This document shows positions 1 through 5,810 of a stretch of 21,098 nt of DNA, piece after piece. The stretch comes from a virus. The DNA is taken from the IMG/VR virus record IMGVR_UViG_3300032286_000717, positions 1-21,098 of that record. The stretch is one strand, 5' to 3'. Below the pieces are notes generated by a model. That model worked only from the letters and a program-made list of their open reading frames with translations, was not told the origin of the DNA and did no database searches. Both the position numbers and the translations under genes were made by a program. Position 1 is the stretch's first letter, and every line of letters starts with the position of its first letter.

Positions 1-141
1 CCATTTTTTCCGCTCTGCACGAGCGAGAATTTCGGCAAAGTTTTCAATATCTTGAGGAAGGCAAACCCAATCGTCATCTGTATGCCCCAAACGCTCAAAG
101 CCCGCCTGCTTAGCCATTTCTAAGATTTCATCTTGTGTCAT
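1..141 (-). CDS. Partial small phage protein, C-terminus cut by window edge
   Basis: The first 47 residues are visible, beginning MTQDEILEMAKQAG; the frame stays open to base 1, so the C-terminus lies outside the window. The ATG at 139-141 overlaps the stop of the preceding gene as ATGA, and AAGGGGTG lies just upstream as the ribosome binding site. The stretch is acidic and helical and ends in a run of charged residues (ARAERKKW). It is the last visible member of the coupled gene chain starting at 1407. Similar short openings occur in many phage hypothetical proteins, but I assign no function. Confidence 0.7.
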   Translation of the reverse strand, partial: MTQDEILEMAKQAGFERLGHTDDDWVCLPQDIENFAEILARAERKKW

Positions 142-416
142 GCTTCACCCCTTGCTCGGATGGCGGCGGCAGCAACTGTCCCGTAAATTTTCACGCCTGT
201 CGGTATGTGAATATCGCACACGGTAGTCGCCGCCAACTTTGCACACGCCTCACGCTCGGCTTGCACATAAGCGTTTTCACGCATGGCACGCTCACGCTCA
301 TCAGCACGGACAAGATTTGCAAACCGTTGTAGTGCAGCAACAAACGCCAAATGGTCTTTCCCAAGACCGTACACATCGAGGCGCGACTCACGCGCCATCT
401 TAATAACGTCTTTCAT
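138..416 (-). CDS. Small conserved-type phage protein, function unknown
   Basis: This is a 92-residue protein starting MKDVIKMARESRLDVYG. Its middle part, LAFVAALQRFANLVRADERE, followed by an EREACAKLA segment and an AAAAIRARGE end, is a pattern I recognise from many small phage hypotheticals; it predicts a long charged helix. It has a good ribosome binding site (AGGAG, 8 nt before the ATG) inside the preceding gene and shares ATGA overlaps with both neighbours (413-416 and 138-141), so translation is probably coupled. No catalytic motif is visible and the function is unknown. Confidence 0.8.
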   Translation of the reverse strand: MKDVIKMARESRLDVYGLGKDHLAFVAALQRFANLVRADERERAMRENAYVQAEREACAKLAATTVCDIHIPTGVKIYGTVAAAAIRARGEA

Positions 417-568
417 AACATCGCTCCTCTCATTTCCCAGCCGAGTAAAAACATGGGCCAGCGCACTTGCAGGCCGGGGTGCAAGTACTTCCCTGTTGCG
501 CTCATCGAGAAATCATCGTGACCTTTGGCGGCCATAATTGCCTCGAACACTTGCTGTGCTTTGGTCAT
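413..568 (-). CDS. Small unknown phage protein
   Basis: This is a 51-residue protein starting MTKAQQVFEAIMAAKGHDDF. A longer frame reaches 610, but the ATG at 566-568 is preferred because GGAGG lies 8 nt upstream and this start makes an ATGA overlap with the stop of the preceding gene, as at the other junctions in this chain. The ending RWPMFLLGWEMRGAML is hydrophobic and aromatic and might touch a membrane, but it is too irregular to call a transmembrane helix. Function unknown. Confidence 0.72.
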   Translation of the reverse strand: MTKAQQVFEAIMAAKGHDDFSMSATGKYLHPGLQVRWPMFLLGWEMRGAML

Positions 569-753
569 ATAAATGCCTCCACAATTATTAAAACAGCGGT
601 GATCAGCCACCAGCAGAATGACACGGCAACAAGCAACGTGATGATGCTCATCACCACCGTGAACGTCACATTGCCGACTGATAAGGCGCTTTCTTTGTGC
701 GGGCAGTCGCGCCCTTGAGCGCAGTCACCAGTGCAGCATCGTTTGTCAGTCAT
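565..753 (-). CDS. Small single-pass membrane protein with Cys-rich N-terminus
   Basis: This is a 62-residue protein starting MTDKRCCTGDCAQGRDCPHK. Four cysteines and a histidine in the first 20 residues suggest metal binding or disulfides. Residues about 27-60 are almost wholly hydrophobic (VVMSIITLLVAVSFCWWLITAV) and form one or two membrane segments. The start was chosen over the longer open frame (to 843) because GGGGAGG lies 6 nt upstream and it gives an ATGA overlap with the winged-helix gene. Its stop overlaps the next gene the same way. Small Cys-plus-TM proteins of this form are common in phage early regions. A role in altering the host envelope is a guess. Confidence 0.75.
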   Translation of the reverse strand: MTDKRCCTGDCAQGRDCPHKESALSVGNVTFTVVMSIITLLVAVSFCWWLITAVLIIVEAFI

Positions 754-1241
754 ACGGCCTCCCCGAACAGCACCTTCAACTCGTCCAGCACTGCGCGTGC
801 CTGCCGAACGCTGAGCTTGTCCACCACCTCGCTGGCAGACCACTCTGTGGGGGCCACGGGCTCCGGGGTCACTGCTTTAACAGGCTTCTTTACTACCGTC
901 AGTGCAGTCTTTTTGGGGTAGTTAATTTTCACGTACGCATCCTGTGCCACGTACAGCAAGCCCCTGACTTCGCGGACGTTGCCCCGCTTGACCATCTGGC
1001 TCAGCAGTGATGTGACCGACCCTCGTTTGACGCCGGACGCAACCAGCATCTCAAAGATAGCCTGCCGGGTCTTGCCGGGGTTGTCCCGGATGCAGTTGAA
1101 CGTCGTCAGCGTGCTCCCTAAAGTTTCAGTGGCCGCGTTGTGGCGAACGGGCGGCGCAACAGTGTCGCTGTCGTCGTCCGTTGCCCACGCATGGGCGGTT
1201 TTCTTGAGTGCTTCTTGCATGGCGGTTTGAATATCAGGCAT
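750..1241 (-). CDS. Winged-helix-like DNA-binding protein, possible regulator
   Basis: This is a 163-residue protein starting MPDIQTAMQEALKKTAHAWA. Residues about 47-100 look like a winged helix: a helix (TLTTFNCIRDNPGKTRQAIF), a recognition-type helix (VKRGSVTSLLSQMVKRG) and a strand-turn-strand wing (NVREVRGLLYV). This resembles MarR or TrmB style folds. A Lys/Pro linker follows, then a C-terminal helix (VVDKLSVRQARAVLDELKVL) that could dimerise. GGAG lies upstream, and the gene overlaps the small gene before it by 8 nt. It is the second gene after the promoter at 1429-1458, which carries a perfect palindrome, so autoregulation through that site is an attractive inference. The fold call rests on sequence pattern only. 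Confidence 0.8.
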   Translation of the reverse strand: MPDIQTAMQEALKKTAHAWATDDDSDTVAPPVRHNAATETLGSTLTTFNCIRDNPGKTRQAIFEMLVASGVKRGSVTSLLSQMVKRGNVREVRGLLYVAQDAYVKINYPKKTALTVVKKPVKAVTPEPVAPTEWSASEVVDKLSVRQARAVLDELKVLFGEAV

Positions 1242-1407
1242 GGGGGGTCTCCAACTTTTTAACTTTAACGGGTGCGGCCAGTAGCCACTTACTTCCTAGC
1301 AAGTGCACAGAACGCGACCATGTTAGTACGTTGTGTCGTTGCGTAGAGCGAGGGATATCCGGGCGGCAGTAGTTCCGCCGGGCTATGGTTAGCAGGGAAA
1401 TGTTCAT
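1234..1407 (-). CDS. Very small basic phage protein, first gene after the 1429-1458 promoter
   Basis: This is a 57-residue basic protein (starts MNISLLTIARRNYCR, then STQRHNVLTWSRSVHLLGSKWLL) with many Arg, His and Trp residues. The ATG at 1405-1407 has AAGGAGAA about 6 nt upstream. The stop at 1234-1236 lies inside the start of the winged-helix gene (8-nt overlap). A short Arg-rich protein with the order RN-Y, RS-QRHN, RSV-LG-KWLL is a pattern I have seen in environmental phage genomes. Charge suggests nucleic-acid or protein binding; the function is unknown. It would be the first product of the operator-bearing promoter, with a leader of only about 15 nt. Confidence 0.7.
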   Translation of the reverse strand: MNISLLTIARRNYCRPDIPRSTQRHNVLTWSRSVHLLGSKWLLAAPVKVKKLETPHA

Positions 1408-1428
1408 CGTTTTCTCCTTAGGAAATAT

Positions 1429-1458
1429 ATTATCTGTCTAGTCTTAGACAGATGTCAA
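1429..1458 (-). promoter_or_regulatory. Sigma70-type promoter with embedded operator palindrome
   Basis: On the minus strand TTGACA (plus 1453-1458, perfect -35) is followed after exactly 18 bp by GATAAT (plus 1429-1434, 5 of 6 to consensus). The spacer is almost entirely a perfect dyad, TCTGTCTA-AGAC-TAGACAGA (plus 1433-1452), reaching into the -10. Transcription would start near 1422 and read the gene at 1234-1407. A dyad between -35 and -10 is a classic repressor position. Confidence 0.75.
1433..1452. promoter_or_regulatory. Perfect 8-4-8 palindrome, candidate operator
   Basis: Two perfect 8-bp arms, TCTGTCTA and TAGACAGA, are separated by GTCT. The site fills the spacer between the promoter elements at 1429-1458 and overlaps two bases of the -10 box. 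The position predicts that a bound dimeric regulator would block RNA polymerase. Confidence 0.65.
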
Positions 1459-1474
1459 GCACGCTCATAAATAT

Positions 1475-1678
1475 TTAATGGCATTCTCCTTGGGTTAGTT
1501 GACGGATTTGGAACTCGATTTTCCTGCGCTCGGCCCATGCTTGGTCGAAGTTCTCCAAGTCAGAGGGGCAGTTGCGCACTTGATGTGCGGGGCGTGTGTA
1601 CCGCTCGCAGTTGGCGATGGCCACGGCCAGCTTGGCGTGCAACTCAAAAAGGGATTGTTGATAGGGAAGTGCAGTCAT
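1475..1678 (-). CDS. Small unknown phage protein, helical
   Basis: This is a 67-residue protein starting MTALPYQQSLFELHAKLAVA. It is predicted to be mostly helical, with a charged second half (DQAWAERRKIEFQIRQL). GAGG lies upstream of the ATG, and the start overlaps the stop of the preceding gene as ATGA (1675-1678). It is the last gene before the promoter at 1429-1458, so read-through from upstream would also reach that promoter. No motif is recognised. Confidence 0.7.
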   Translation of the reverse strand: MTALPYQQSLFELHAKLAVAIANCERYTRPAHQVRNCPSDLENFDQAWAERRKIEFQIRQLTQGECH

Positions 1679-1887
1679 TTTGATGCCTCGTTGATAAGTG
1701 CGATGATTTCTTCAAAGGACACACCCTTGATGTCCGCCTGCCCTTGCTGGACGCCGTAGCACCAATGCACAGAGACGTGCGGCCATGGTTCCTTGTAGAA
1801 GTTCTTTGCATCGGGGTGGTTGATCACGCACGTAATCCATGCAGGGTTGACGGCTGTTCGGGTGTTTGGCAGGTGTACAAGTTTCAT
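1675..1887 (-). CDS. Small unknown phage protein
   Basis: This is a 70-residue protein starting MKLVHLPNTRTAVNPAWITC. The alternation of short hydrophobic and polar stretches (WITCVINHP, VSVHWCYGV, IKGVSFEEIIALINEASK) suggests a small alpha/beta fold. GGAG lies 8-9 nt upstream of the ATG, inside the end of the preceding small membrane protein gene, 1 bp away. The stop overlaps the next start as ATGA. Function unknown. Confidence 0.72.
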   Translation of the reverse strand: MKLVHLPNTRTAVNPAWITCVINHPDAKNFYKEPWPHVSVHWCYGVQQGQADIKGVSFEEIIALINEASK

Positions 1888-1888
1888 G

Positions 1889-2017
1889 TCAGGGTCTCCA
1901 GATTAAAAGGTCAAGGGCAAGGACAATGAGCGCGAGCAGGAAAAGCACTCGGTCAACTTTGTGGGTGATGGGCTCCCGGTACGTAGGTATGGGTTTGGCA
2001 GGGCCTGTGTATTTCAT
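1889..2017 (-). CDS. GPAKPIP-family small membrane protein, copy 1
   Basis: This is a 42-residue protein: an N-terminal MKYTGPAKPIPTYREPITHK segment, then VDRVLFLLALIVLALDLLIW, a clear single transmembrane helix, ending RP. The ATG at 2015-2017 overlaps the preceding stop as ATGA, and GGAG lies upstream. Two relatives lie nearby (2248-2373 and 2647-2757); 65 bp of this gene (1950-2014) are identical to 2687-2751. The basic, proline-rich N-terminus would be expected on the cytoplasmic side. The function is unknown; the repeated occurrence argues that it is a real gene. Confidence 0.72.
   Translation of the reverse strand: MKYTGPAKPIPTYREPITHKVDRVLFLLALIVLALDLLIWRP
1950..2014. repeat. 65-bp perfect direct repeat, copy A
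   Basis: This stretch is identical at all 65 positions to 2687-2751, 737 bp away and in the same orientation. It covers nearly all of the shared N-terminal coding part of two GPAKPIP-family genes. Identity even at third codon positions implies recent duplication or gene conversion. Confidence 0.95.
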
Positions 2018-2244
2018 TTCAGTTCTCCTTCGTTGCAGCCGATACCGAACACACGCTGTTCGAGGAGCGTGCCGTCATTCACGACGGCGTCTTGGAACGC
2101 ATCGAGGAAGTGGACGAGGCCGTTGAGCATCACACCCTGATCGTGCGTTGTCTTGGTGCTGTCTCGCAGTTCGAGCAGCAGCATCTTCTGATGCCAGAGC
2201 AGGTCGTAGTCGGTGTCGTTTATAACTGCTTGCATATTTTTCAT
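2014..2244 (-). CDS. Small unknown phage protein
   Basis: This is a 76-residue protein starting MKNMQAVINDTDYDLLWHQK. The sequence is helical and amphipathic (MLLLELRDSTKTTHDQGVML, GLVHFLDAFQDAVV). GGAG lies about 8 nt before the ATG at 2242-2244; M4 is a possible alternative start. It starts 3 bp after the second GPAKPIP gene, and its stop overlaps the first GPAKPIP gene as ATGA, so it is sandwiched between two paralogues. Function unknown. Confidence 0.73.
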   Translation of the reverse strand: MKNMQAVINDTDYDLLWHQKMLLLELRDSTKTTHDQGVMLNGLVHFLDAFQDAVVNDGTLLEQRVFGIGCNEGELK

Positions 2245-2247
2245 AGT

Positions 2248-2373
2248 TCACTCCAAGTAAAGAATCACTGCGGCCACGATGGCCAGCAGAAGAAAGATCA
2301 CGCGCTCAAGCTTGTCGCTGACGATCTCGATGTGCGTGGGGATGGGTTTGGCTGGGCCTTTGTATCGTTTCAT
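2248..2373 (-). CDS. GPAKPIP-family small membrane protein, copy 2
   Basis: This is a 41-residue protein starting MKRYKGPAKPIPTHIEIVSD, followed by KLERVIFLLLAIVAAVILYL as one transmembrane helix. AGAGGAGCTGAA precedes the ATG at 2371-2373. It aligns with copy 1 over its whole length (GPAKPIPT, then a K/R-V-I/L-FLL start of the helix), but the DNA is diverged, so this is an older duplicate than the 65-bp pair. It lies 3 bp before the gene at 2014-2244. Function unknown. Confidence 0.72.
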   Translation of the reverse strand: MKRYKGPAKPIPTHIEIVSDKLERVIFLLLAIVAAVILYLE

Positions 2374-2393
2374 TTCAGCTCCTCTGGTTTTGT

Positions 2394-2606
2394 TCAAGGT
2401 TGTGACCAGCCAAACGCAGGGCGTATTGATGTCAGAGCTTTGTGTGCTGCACGGGCCAGCACATTTAAACGATCCGCCTTTTTGAAATAGCGCAGTTCTT
2501 TACTTTCTTGGCGGTTGTACTGGGCACGCACGCCTCTGGCCCATGCCTTGTTGCTTTGCCGTACTAACCGCTCTTGAGTGCGAAAAAGTTGCTCGACTAT
2601 TCTCAT
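2394..2606 (-). CDS. Small basic unknown phage protein
   Basis: This is a 70-residue, strongly basic protein starting MRIVEQLFRTQERLVRQSNK, rich in Arg, Lys and Gln and predicted to be all helical until the SIRPAFGWSQP tail. AAGGAGAAGGAAG precedes the ATG. Charge and helical form suggest nucleic-acid or ribosome/RNA polymerase contact, but nothing specific is recognisable. It stands between two GPAKPIP-family genes. Confidence 0.7.
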   Translation of the reverse strand: MRIVEQLFRTQERLVRQSNKAWARGVRAQYNRQESKELRYFKKADRLNVLARAAHKALTSIRPAFGWSQP

Positions 2607-2646
2607 CTTCCTTCTCCTTGTTTGAGGACGCTTTAGCGCCTCTGGG

Positions 2647-2757
2647 TTAAACGCACCATCCGCAGCCGCCTACGGCGAACAGCACGCGGTCAACTTTGTG
2701 GGTGATGGGCTCCCGGTACGTAGGTATGGGTTTGGCAGGGCCTGTGTATTTGCGCAT
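2647..2757 (-). CDS. GPAKPIP-family protein, copy 3, lacking the membrane helix
   Basis: This is a 36-residue frame starting MRKYTGPAKPIPTYREPITH, identical to copy 1 through KVDRVLF except one added residue near the start. After that, where copy 1 has its transmembrane helix, this copy reads AVGGCGWCV and stops. A GAGGGGG run precedes the ATG at 2755-2757, and the preceding stop is 2 bp upstream. It may be a functional shortened variant or the truncated remnant of a duplication. The abrupt loss of similarity at about 2686 marks the recombination or divergence point. Confidence 0.55.
   Translation of the reverse strand: MRKYTGPAKPIPTYREPITHKVDRVLFAVGGCGWCV
2687..2751. repeat. 65-bp perfect direct repeat, copy B
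   Basis: Identical to 1950-2014. On the low-coordinate side the match continues for about six bases with one mismatch and then ends within the coding sequence, exactly where the protein loses its membrane segment. On the other side it ends 4 bp before the start codon, so the ribosome binding sites differ. Confidence 0.95.
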
Positions 2758-2759
2758 AC

Positions 2760-3038
2760 TTACACCCCCTCTGGTGGAAACTCAAAGTAGTCGAACATGG
2801 CGTCGATCACGTGTGCTAGCAACTCAAGCTGCTCCCACCACTCAGCGTCGCCCACATTGTCGTACCTACTCCAACGCGTCATGTCGTACTTGTCTAGCAC
2901 GCCGTTGATCGGGCCGAAGGTCTGGCCCAACTCATTGAATATATCCACCGCCATCTCTGGCGTGAGGGCCGTGTCTCCGCTGTCAGATACAAAGTGCATC
3001 ACCGCAGCGGCCTTGGCCGAATCGCTTACTTTTTTCAT
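2760..3038 (-). CDS. Small acidic unknown phage protein
   Basis: This is a 92-residue protein starting MKKVSDSAKAAAVMHFVSDS. It is acidic and rich in aromatics (WSRYDN, AEWWEQLELL, FDYFEFPPEGV). The helical, negatively charged C-terminal half could mimic nucleic acid or bind a protein, but that is only a possibility. AAGGAGAAATGA precedes the ATG. The gene follows the metallopeptidase after a 57-bp gap containing a strong hairpin (3062-3084). Confidence 0.75.
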   Translation of the reverse strand: MKKVSDSAKAAAVMHFVSDSGDTALTPEMAVDIFNELGQTFGPINGVLDKYDMTRWSRYDNVGDAEWWEQLELLAHVIDAMFDYFEFPPEGV

Positions 3039-3061
3039 TTCATTTCTCCTTGGGGTTGTGC

Positions 3062-3084
3062 TGGTGGGACACAGCGTCCCACCA
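3062..3084. other. Perfect 9-bp-stem hairpin between genes
   Basis: TGGTGGGAC and GTCCCACCA form a perfect 9-bp stem around a 5-nt loop (ACAGC on plus). The hairpin sits 11 bp past the metallopeptidase stop and 23 bp before the next start. No U-run follows on the minus strand, so it is not a standard intrinsic terminator. An mRNA-processing or stabilising structure, or a pause site, would fit. Confidence 0.7.
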
Positions 3085-3095
3085 TGCGGGTTGAT

Positions 3096-4229
3096 TTAAG
3101 CGGCGTAGGACTGGTCGAATATCACGGCCAGCACAGCCGTGGCGTCATACGTTGCACTGTTCTTGAGCGCAGTGGCAAGCACCTGCGCGTCAATCTTGTT
3201 GCGGTCGATCAGGCGCTCGGCCATCTCCGGGTCTTCAGGCCACACGGACTCGCACATCAGCTCGATGAGCCACTGCTTGGAGCCCGCCTGCGCATCGTAC
3301 AAAGCCTCCTGAAGCTCGATGGTGTACGAGTCATAGTCCCACTCGTTCGCATCATCAAGGTAATACTGCTTGGCCCCTGCGCTTGAGCCAGCAGAATTGA
3401 CACCCGTCAGAGACGCGTCACTGTACGCACCCCACCTGCCCCAGTCTAGGTACTCAACCACCGTCGGGTCACGGTCAGTGGGCAAGCTGTCCCAGTCGAG
3501 CAGTGCCGCACGCTCGGCCAGCGCTTGGAAGTGGATGATGTCGAGCGACTCCTTGTCGCTGTGCTCGGCGTAGTAGCCCACGCTGATGTTGGTGCACTCG
3601 GGGATGATGTCAATGAACTCGGCCGTGTCGGTGTACACGCCTGTACTGTCGGGCAGATACATCAGGGTATCGTCCGCATTGAGCGCGGCACTGAGCGCAT
3701 CGGCAAACGCATCAGAGCAACAACGGCCCCGGCCTTGGTGCGTGATGACGCTGTCGATACCCCGTCGGTCAAACGCAATGGCCCGGTCGAACTCAGAGAG
3801 ACGTTCTCTCTCGTGCTTGGCAAGCCACGTAGCACCGATACCGCCGCACTCCTCACCTTGCGTGAAGATGTAGTAAGCAGACACACCTGAGTACAGCAGG
3901 TGCATGAGCATCGCAACGCCCGCGCCATCGTCCGCCCCCAAAGCTGCACCGTCAGCGTACCAGTAGGTCGGTGTCTGCTTGATCTTGTTGGGGCCTTCCT
4001 TGCGGTGCACCGTGTCAACGTGCGCAACGAACAGCGTCCGGTTGGATGCGTTCAGGCGTGTGTCAACGTGCAGGTTACCCGCACCGTCACGCCCGACTAT
4101 GGCGTTGGGTAGCTTCTTGACGCGTTCCTCCAGCCAGTCAGTCATGCGGCGTGTGCCCTCGCTGTCATGTGGGCGCATCATCGAGAGCGCACGGGCTAGG
4201 GTCTTGTACAGAATAGTTGATTTGTTCAT
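3096..4229 (-). CDS. Clan MH (M20/M28-like) zinc metallopeptidase
   Basis: This is a 377-residue protein, probably an aminopeptidase-like di-zinc hydrolase of the M20/M28/M42 superfamily. Visible in order: HVDTVH (H70, D72; first zinc ligand and catalytic-site Asp), LGADDGAGVA (D100/D101, bridging Asp), TQGEECGG (E126 base, E127 ligand), AFDRRG (D154 ligand) and a terminal EHSDKE (H223 ligand). All expected ligands are present, so the enzyme is predicted to be active. Residues about 250-377 are an acidic extension of unknown role. There is no signal peptide, so it should act in the cytoplasm. The start at 4227-4229 is chosen for GGAGAAACATCC upstream; the frame is open to 4286 but overlaps the preceding gene. 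It follows the 498-residue gene by 13 bp. The substrate is unknown. Confidence 0.88.
   Translation of the reverse strand: MNKSTILYKTLARALSMMRPHDSEGTRRMTDWLEERVKKLPNAIVGRDGAGNLHVDTRLNASNRTLFVAHVDTVHRKEGPNKIKQTPTYWYADGAALGADDGAGVAMLMHLLYSGVSAYYIFTQGEECGGIGATWLAKHERERLSEFDRAIAFDRRGIDSVITHQGRGRCCSDAFADALSAALNADDTLMYLPDSTGVYTDTAEFIDIIPECTNISVGYYAEHSDKESLDIIHFQALAERAALLDWDSLPTDRDPTVVEYLDWGRWGAYSDASLTGVNSAGSSAGAKQYYLDDANEWDYDSYTIELQEALYDAQAGSKQWLIELMCESVWPEDPEMAERLIDRNKIDAQVLATALKNSATYDATAVLAVIFDQSYAA
3795..3811. repeat. AGAGAG/CTCTCT palindrome, copy 1 (inside metallopeptidase gene)
   Basis: AGAGAGACGTTCTCTCT: 7-bp arms around a 3-nt centre. It lies within the coding sequence and encodes part of an Arg/Glu/Leu/Ser stretch. 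Confidence 0.75.
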
Positions 4230-4242
4230 GGATGTTTCTCCT

Positions 4243-5739
4243 TCAGTTGGTTTCGGTTGGGCCTGTGACGTGGGGAGTCCACACACATTCGGCTACTGTC
4301 TCGACCGCAAGGTCTAACTCTTCTTGCGCTGACTCAGGCGCATTGTCCGGGTGGTACGTCTCACCGTCTACCTCTACGCTGTCCTCGTCATCGGTGTACC
4401 ACTTGCCGGACTCAGTGCACTGCCAGCAGTCATCGGTCAGCTCATACTGTCTGGTGTCCTCGGCGTAGCAGATGTCATCGTCATCGACGTGGTAGTACGT
4501 ATCTTGCGACTCGATGTACACAGCGTTGTCACTGTGCGTGTAGTCGCCGCTATGCAGCTCAACGATGTCGTTGTCAGACAGGTACTCGCTGTCGTACCAG
4601 TCACTCTCTTGCGTCTGCACTGCGTTGTCGTTGTGGACGTAGTAATCGTGACGTCTGCGGCCCTGCACCCTCTGGTAGTTGTCGATACAGCACTGGCCGA
4701 CACGACTGTCACCGTGGTAGCCGACATGGTAGGAGTCATCCTCGTCCATGCCTTCACCGCAGTCCTCGCAGGTACAGGTGTGGCCGTTGAGCATACCGCT
4801 CGTGCTGGCCGCCTCCCATCCGTTGTACTGTGAGATGTGGAACGTGTCATCCTCCTCGACAACGTGCTGACTGCTGCCGTCAATGTAGGGCATCAAGAAC
4901 CCACCACCACGGCGCAGTGGGTAGCGCATGATGTGTATGTGGTCAGGCCAGCCGCGCCACTTGGCATAACCCAAGCCCTTCAAGTATGCCTCGATGGCCT
5001 CGTCAGTACCTGAGTGCGATGAGTACTCCCGCTCTCGTTTGTATGAGCGCACAAACCCTTTGTCGCCATCCTCGCTCACATGCACAAGGCAGCGCCCCAA
5101 CACCATGCCATCAGTGTCAGTACGCACAGCCATACCCCAGCCAAGAGACGGGTCGTACACCTCGTAAGGATGGCGCTCCTCCCTGTCATCGCACAGCAGG
5201 TCGAAGCTCGAACTCATACATGAGCGAGGCCCGTGGATGACCGCATGCACCATCTTGTCCATGTCCTTGGTGATGGTGGTCGAGCCGCCGTAGGTGTACT
5301 GTGCAACGACGTCACGGATAAGGTTGGATGGCGCATCAGGGAAGTGACGCGTCAAGTACTTACCGATGGTTGTCACGACAGCTTTGATGTCGCTGTCCCC
5401 GTTGTGCATGGCGGACTGCTCGTTGCGTGTGTAGGCCAAGCGGTTGGGGTCAGTGATGGCTTTGTGTGGCCACTCAAGCAGCAACTGTTGCCAGTTATCA
5501 GGCTTGTACTTGTGTGTGGTCATGATGTCATACACAGCAGGGTGCAGTTGATGACGCTGGCGCTGTTGCTTGAACCAAGGCCGACCTGCGTAAGTCTCGC
5601 GCCACTCACGGCGGAAGGTGCGAGGCCCCGTGGGGATCATGACCGACTCGTGCGCACCATCGGATACGAGGTATGCGGCTTTCATAAACAAGTTGTCTGC
5701 GAAGTCAAAGGCTTCGCTAAGTGTGTTCCATGTAGGCAT
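4243..5739 (-). CDS. Large unknown early protein with Cys cluster and degenerate tandem repeats
   Basis: This is a 498-residue protein starting MPTWNTLSEAFDFADNLFMK. Residues about 165-290 hold a module with GPRSCMSS (171-178), HPYEVYDPSLGWGMAV (190-205) and GRCLV, a layout seen in unnamed phage proteins. Residues 322-351 (CTCEDC, then GQCC) look like a zinc-binding treble clef. Residues about 365-465 are five or six degenerate 16-19-residue units around Tyr, paired Asp and a hydrophobic residue (DNAVYIESQDTYYHVDDDD is one). A CWQC pair at 438-441 suggests decayed zinc-ribbon repeats. The start follows a GGAGAAAGCAAA site whose upstream sequence is duplicated before the gene at 6942-7178. Strongly acidic C-terminal half. 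I do not know its function. Confidence 0.85.
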   Translation of the reverse strand: MPTWNTLSEAFDFADNLFMKAAYLVSDGAHESVMIPTGPRTFRREWRETYAGRPWFKQQRQRHQLHPAVYDIMTTHKYKPDNWQQLLLEWPHKAITDPNRLAYTRNEQSAMHNGDSDIKAVVTTIGKYLTRHFPDAPSNLIRDVVAQYTYGGSTTITKDMDKMVHAVIHGPRSCMSSSFDLLCDDREERHPYEVYDPSLGWGMAVRTDTDGMVLGRCLVHVSEDGDKGFVRSYKREREYSSHSGTDEAIEAYLKGLGYAKWRGWPDHIHIMRYPLRRGGGFLMPYIDGSSQHVVEEDDTFHISQYNGWEAASTSGMLNGHTCTCEDCGEGMDEDDSYHVGYHGDSRVGQCCIDNYQRVQGRRRHDYYVHNDNAVQTQESDWYDSEYLSDNDIVELHSGDYTHSDNAVYIESQDTYYHVDDDDICYAEDTRQYELTDDCWQCTESGKWYTDDEDSVEVDGETYHPDNAPESAQEELDLAVETVAECVWTPHVTGPTETN

Positions 5740-5740
5740 T

Positions 5741-5761
5741 TTGCTTTCTCCAGTTTCAGAT
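5741..5761 (-). repeat. Duplicated 21-bp leader with ribosome binding site, copy 1
   Basis: The 21 bases just before the start of the 498-residue gene are identical to 7179-7199. They include the GGAGAAAG ribosome binding site. Both copies stand at the end of a longer untranslated stretch that also carries an AGAGAG palindrome and a hairpin. Confidence 0.85.
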
Positions 5762-5771
5762 TTTAGGAAAC

Positions 5772-5802
5772 GATGGGTATACCGGTATGGCCGCCACCCA
5801 TC
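5772..5802. other. Intergenic hairpin with nested palindrome
   Basis: GATGGGT (5772-5778) pairs with ACCCATC (5796-5802). The loop contains the 10-bp palindrome ATACCGGTAT (5779-5788). It lies between the AGAGAG palindrome at 5811 and the leader of the 498-residue gene. Confidence 0.5.
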
Positions 5803-5810
5803 AAGGCGTC

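Noticed and set aside
4351-4833. Val/Leu-rich 160-codon plus-strand frame
   Set aside because: Antisense to the Asp/Tyr/Thr-rich repeats of the 498-residue gene; no ribosome binding site and biased composition.
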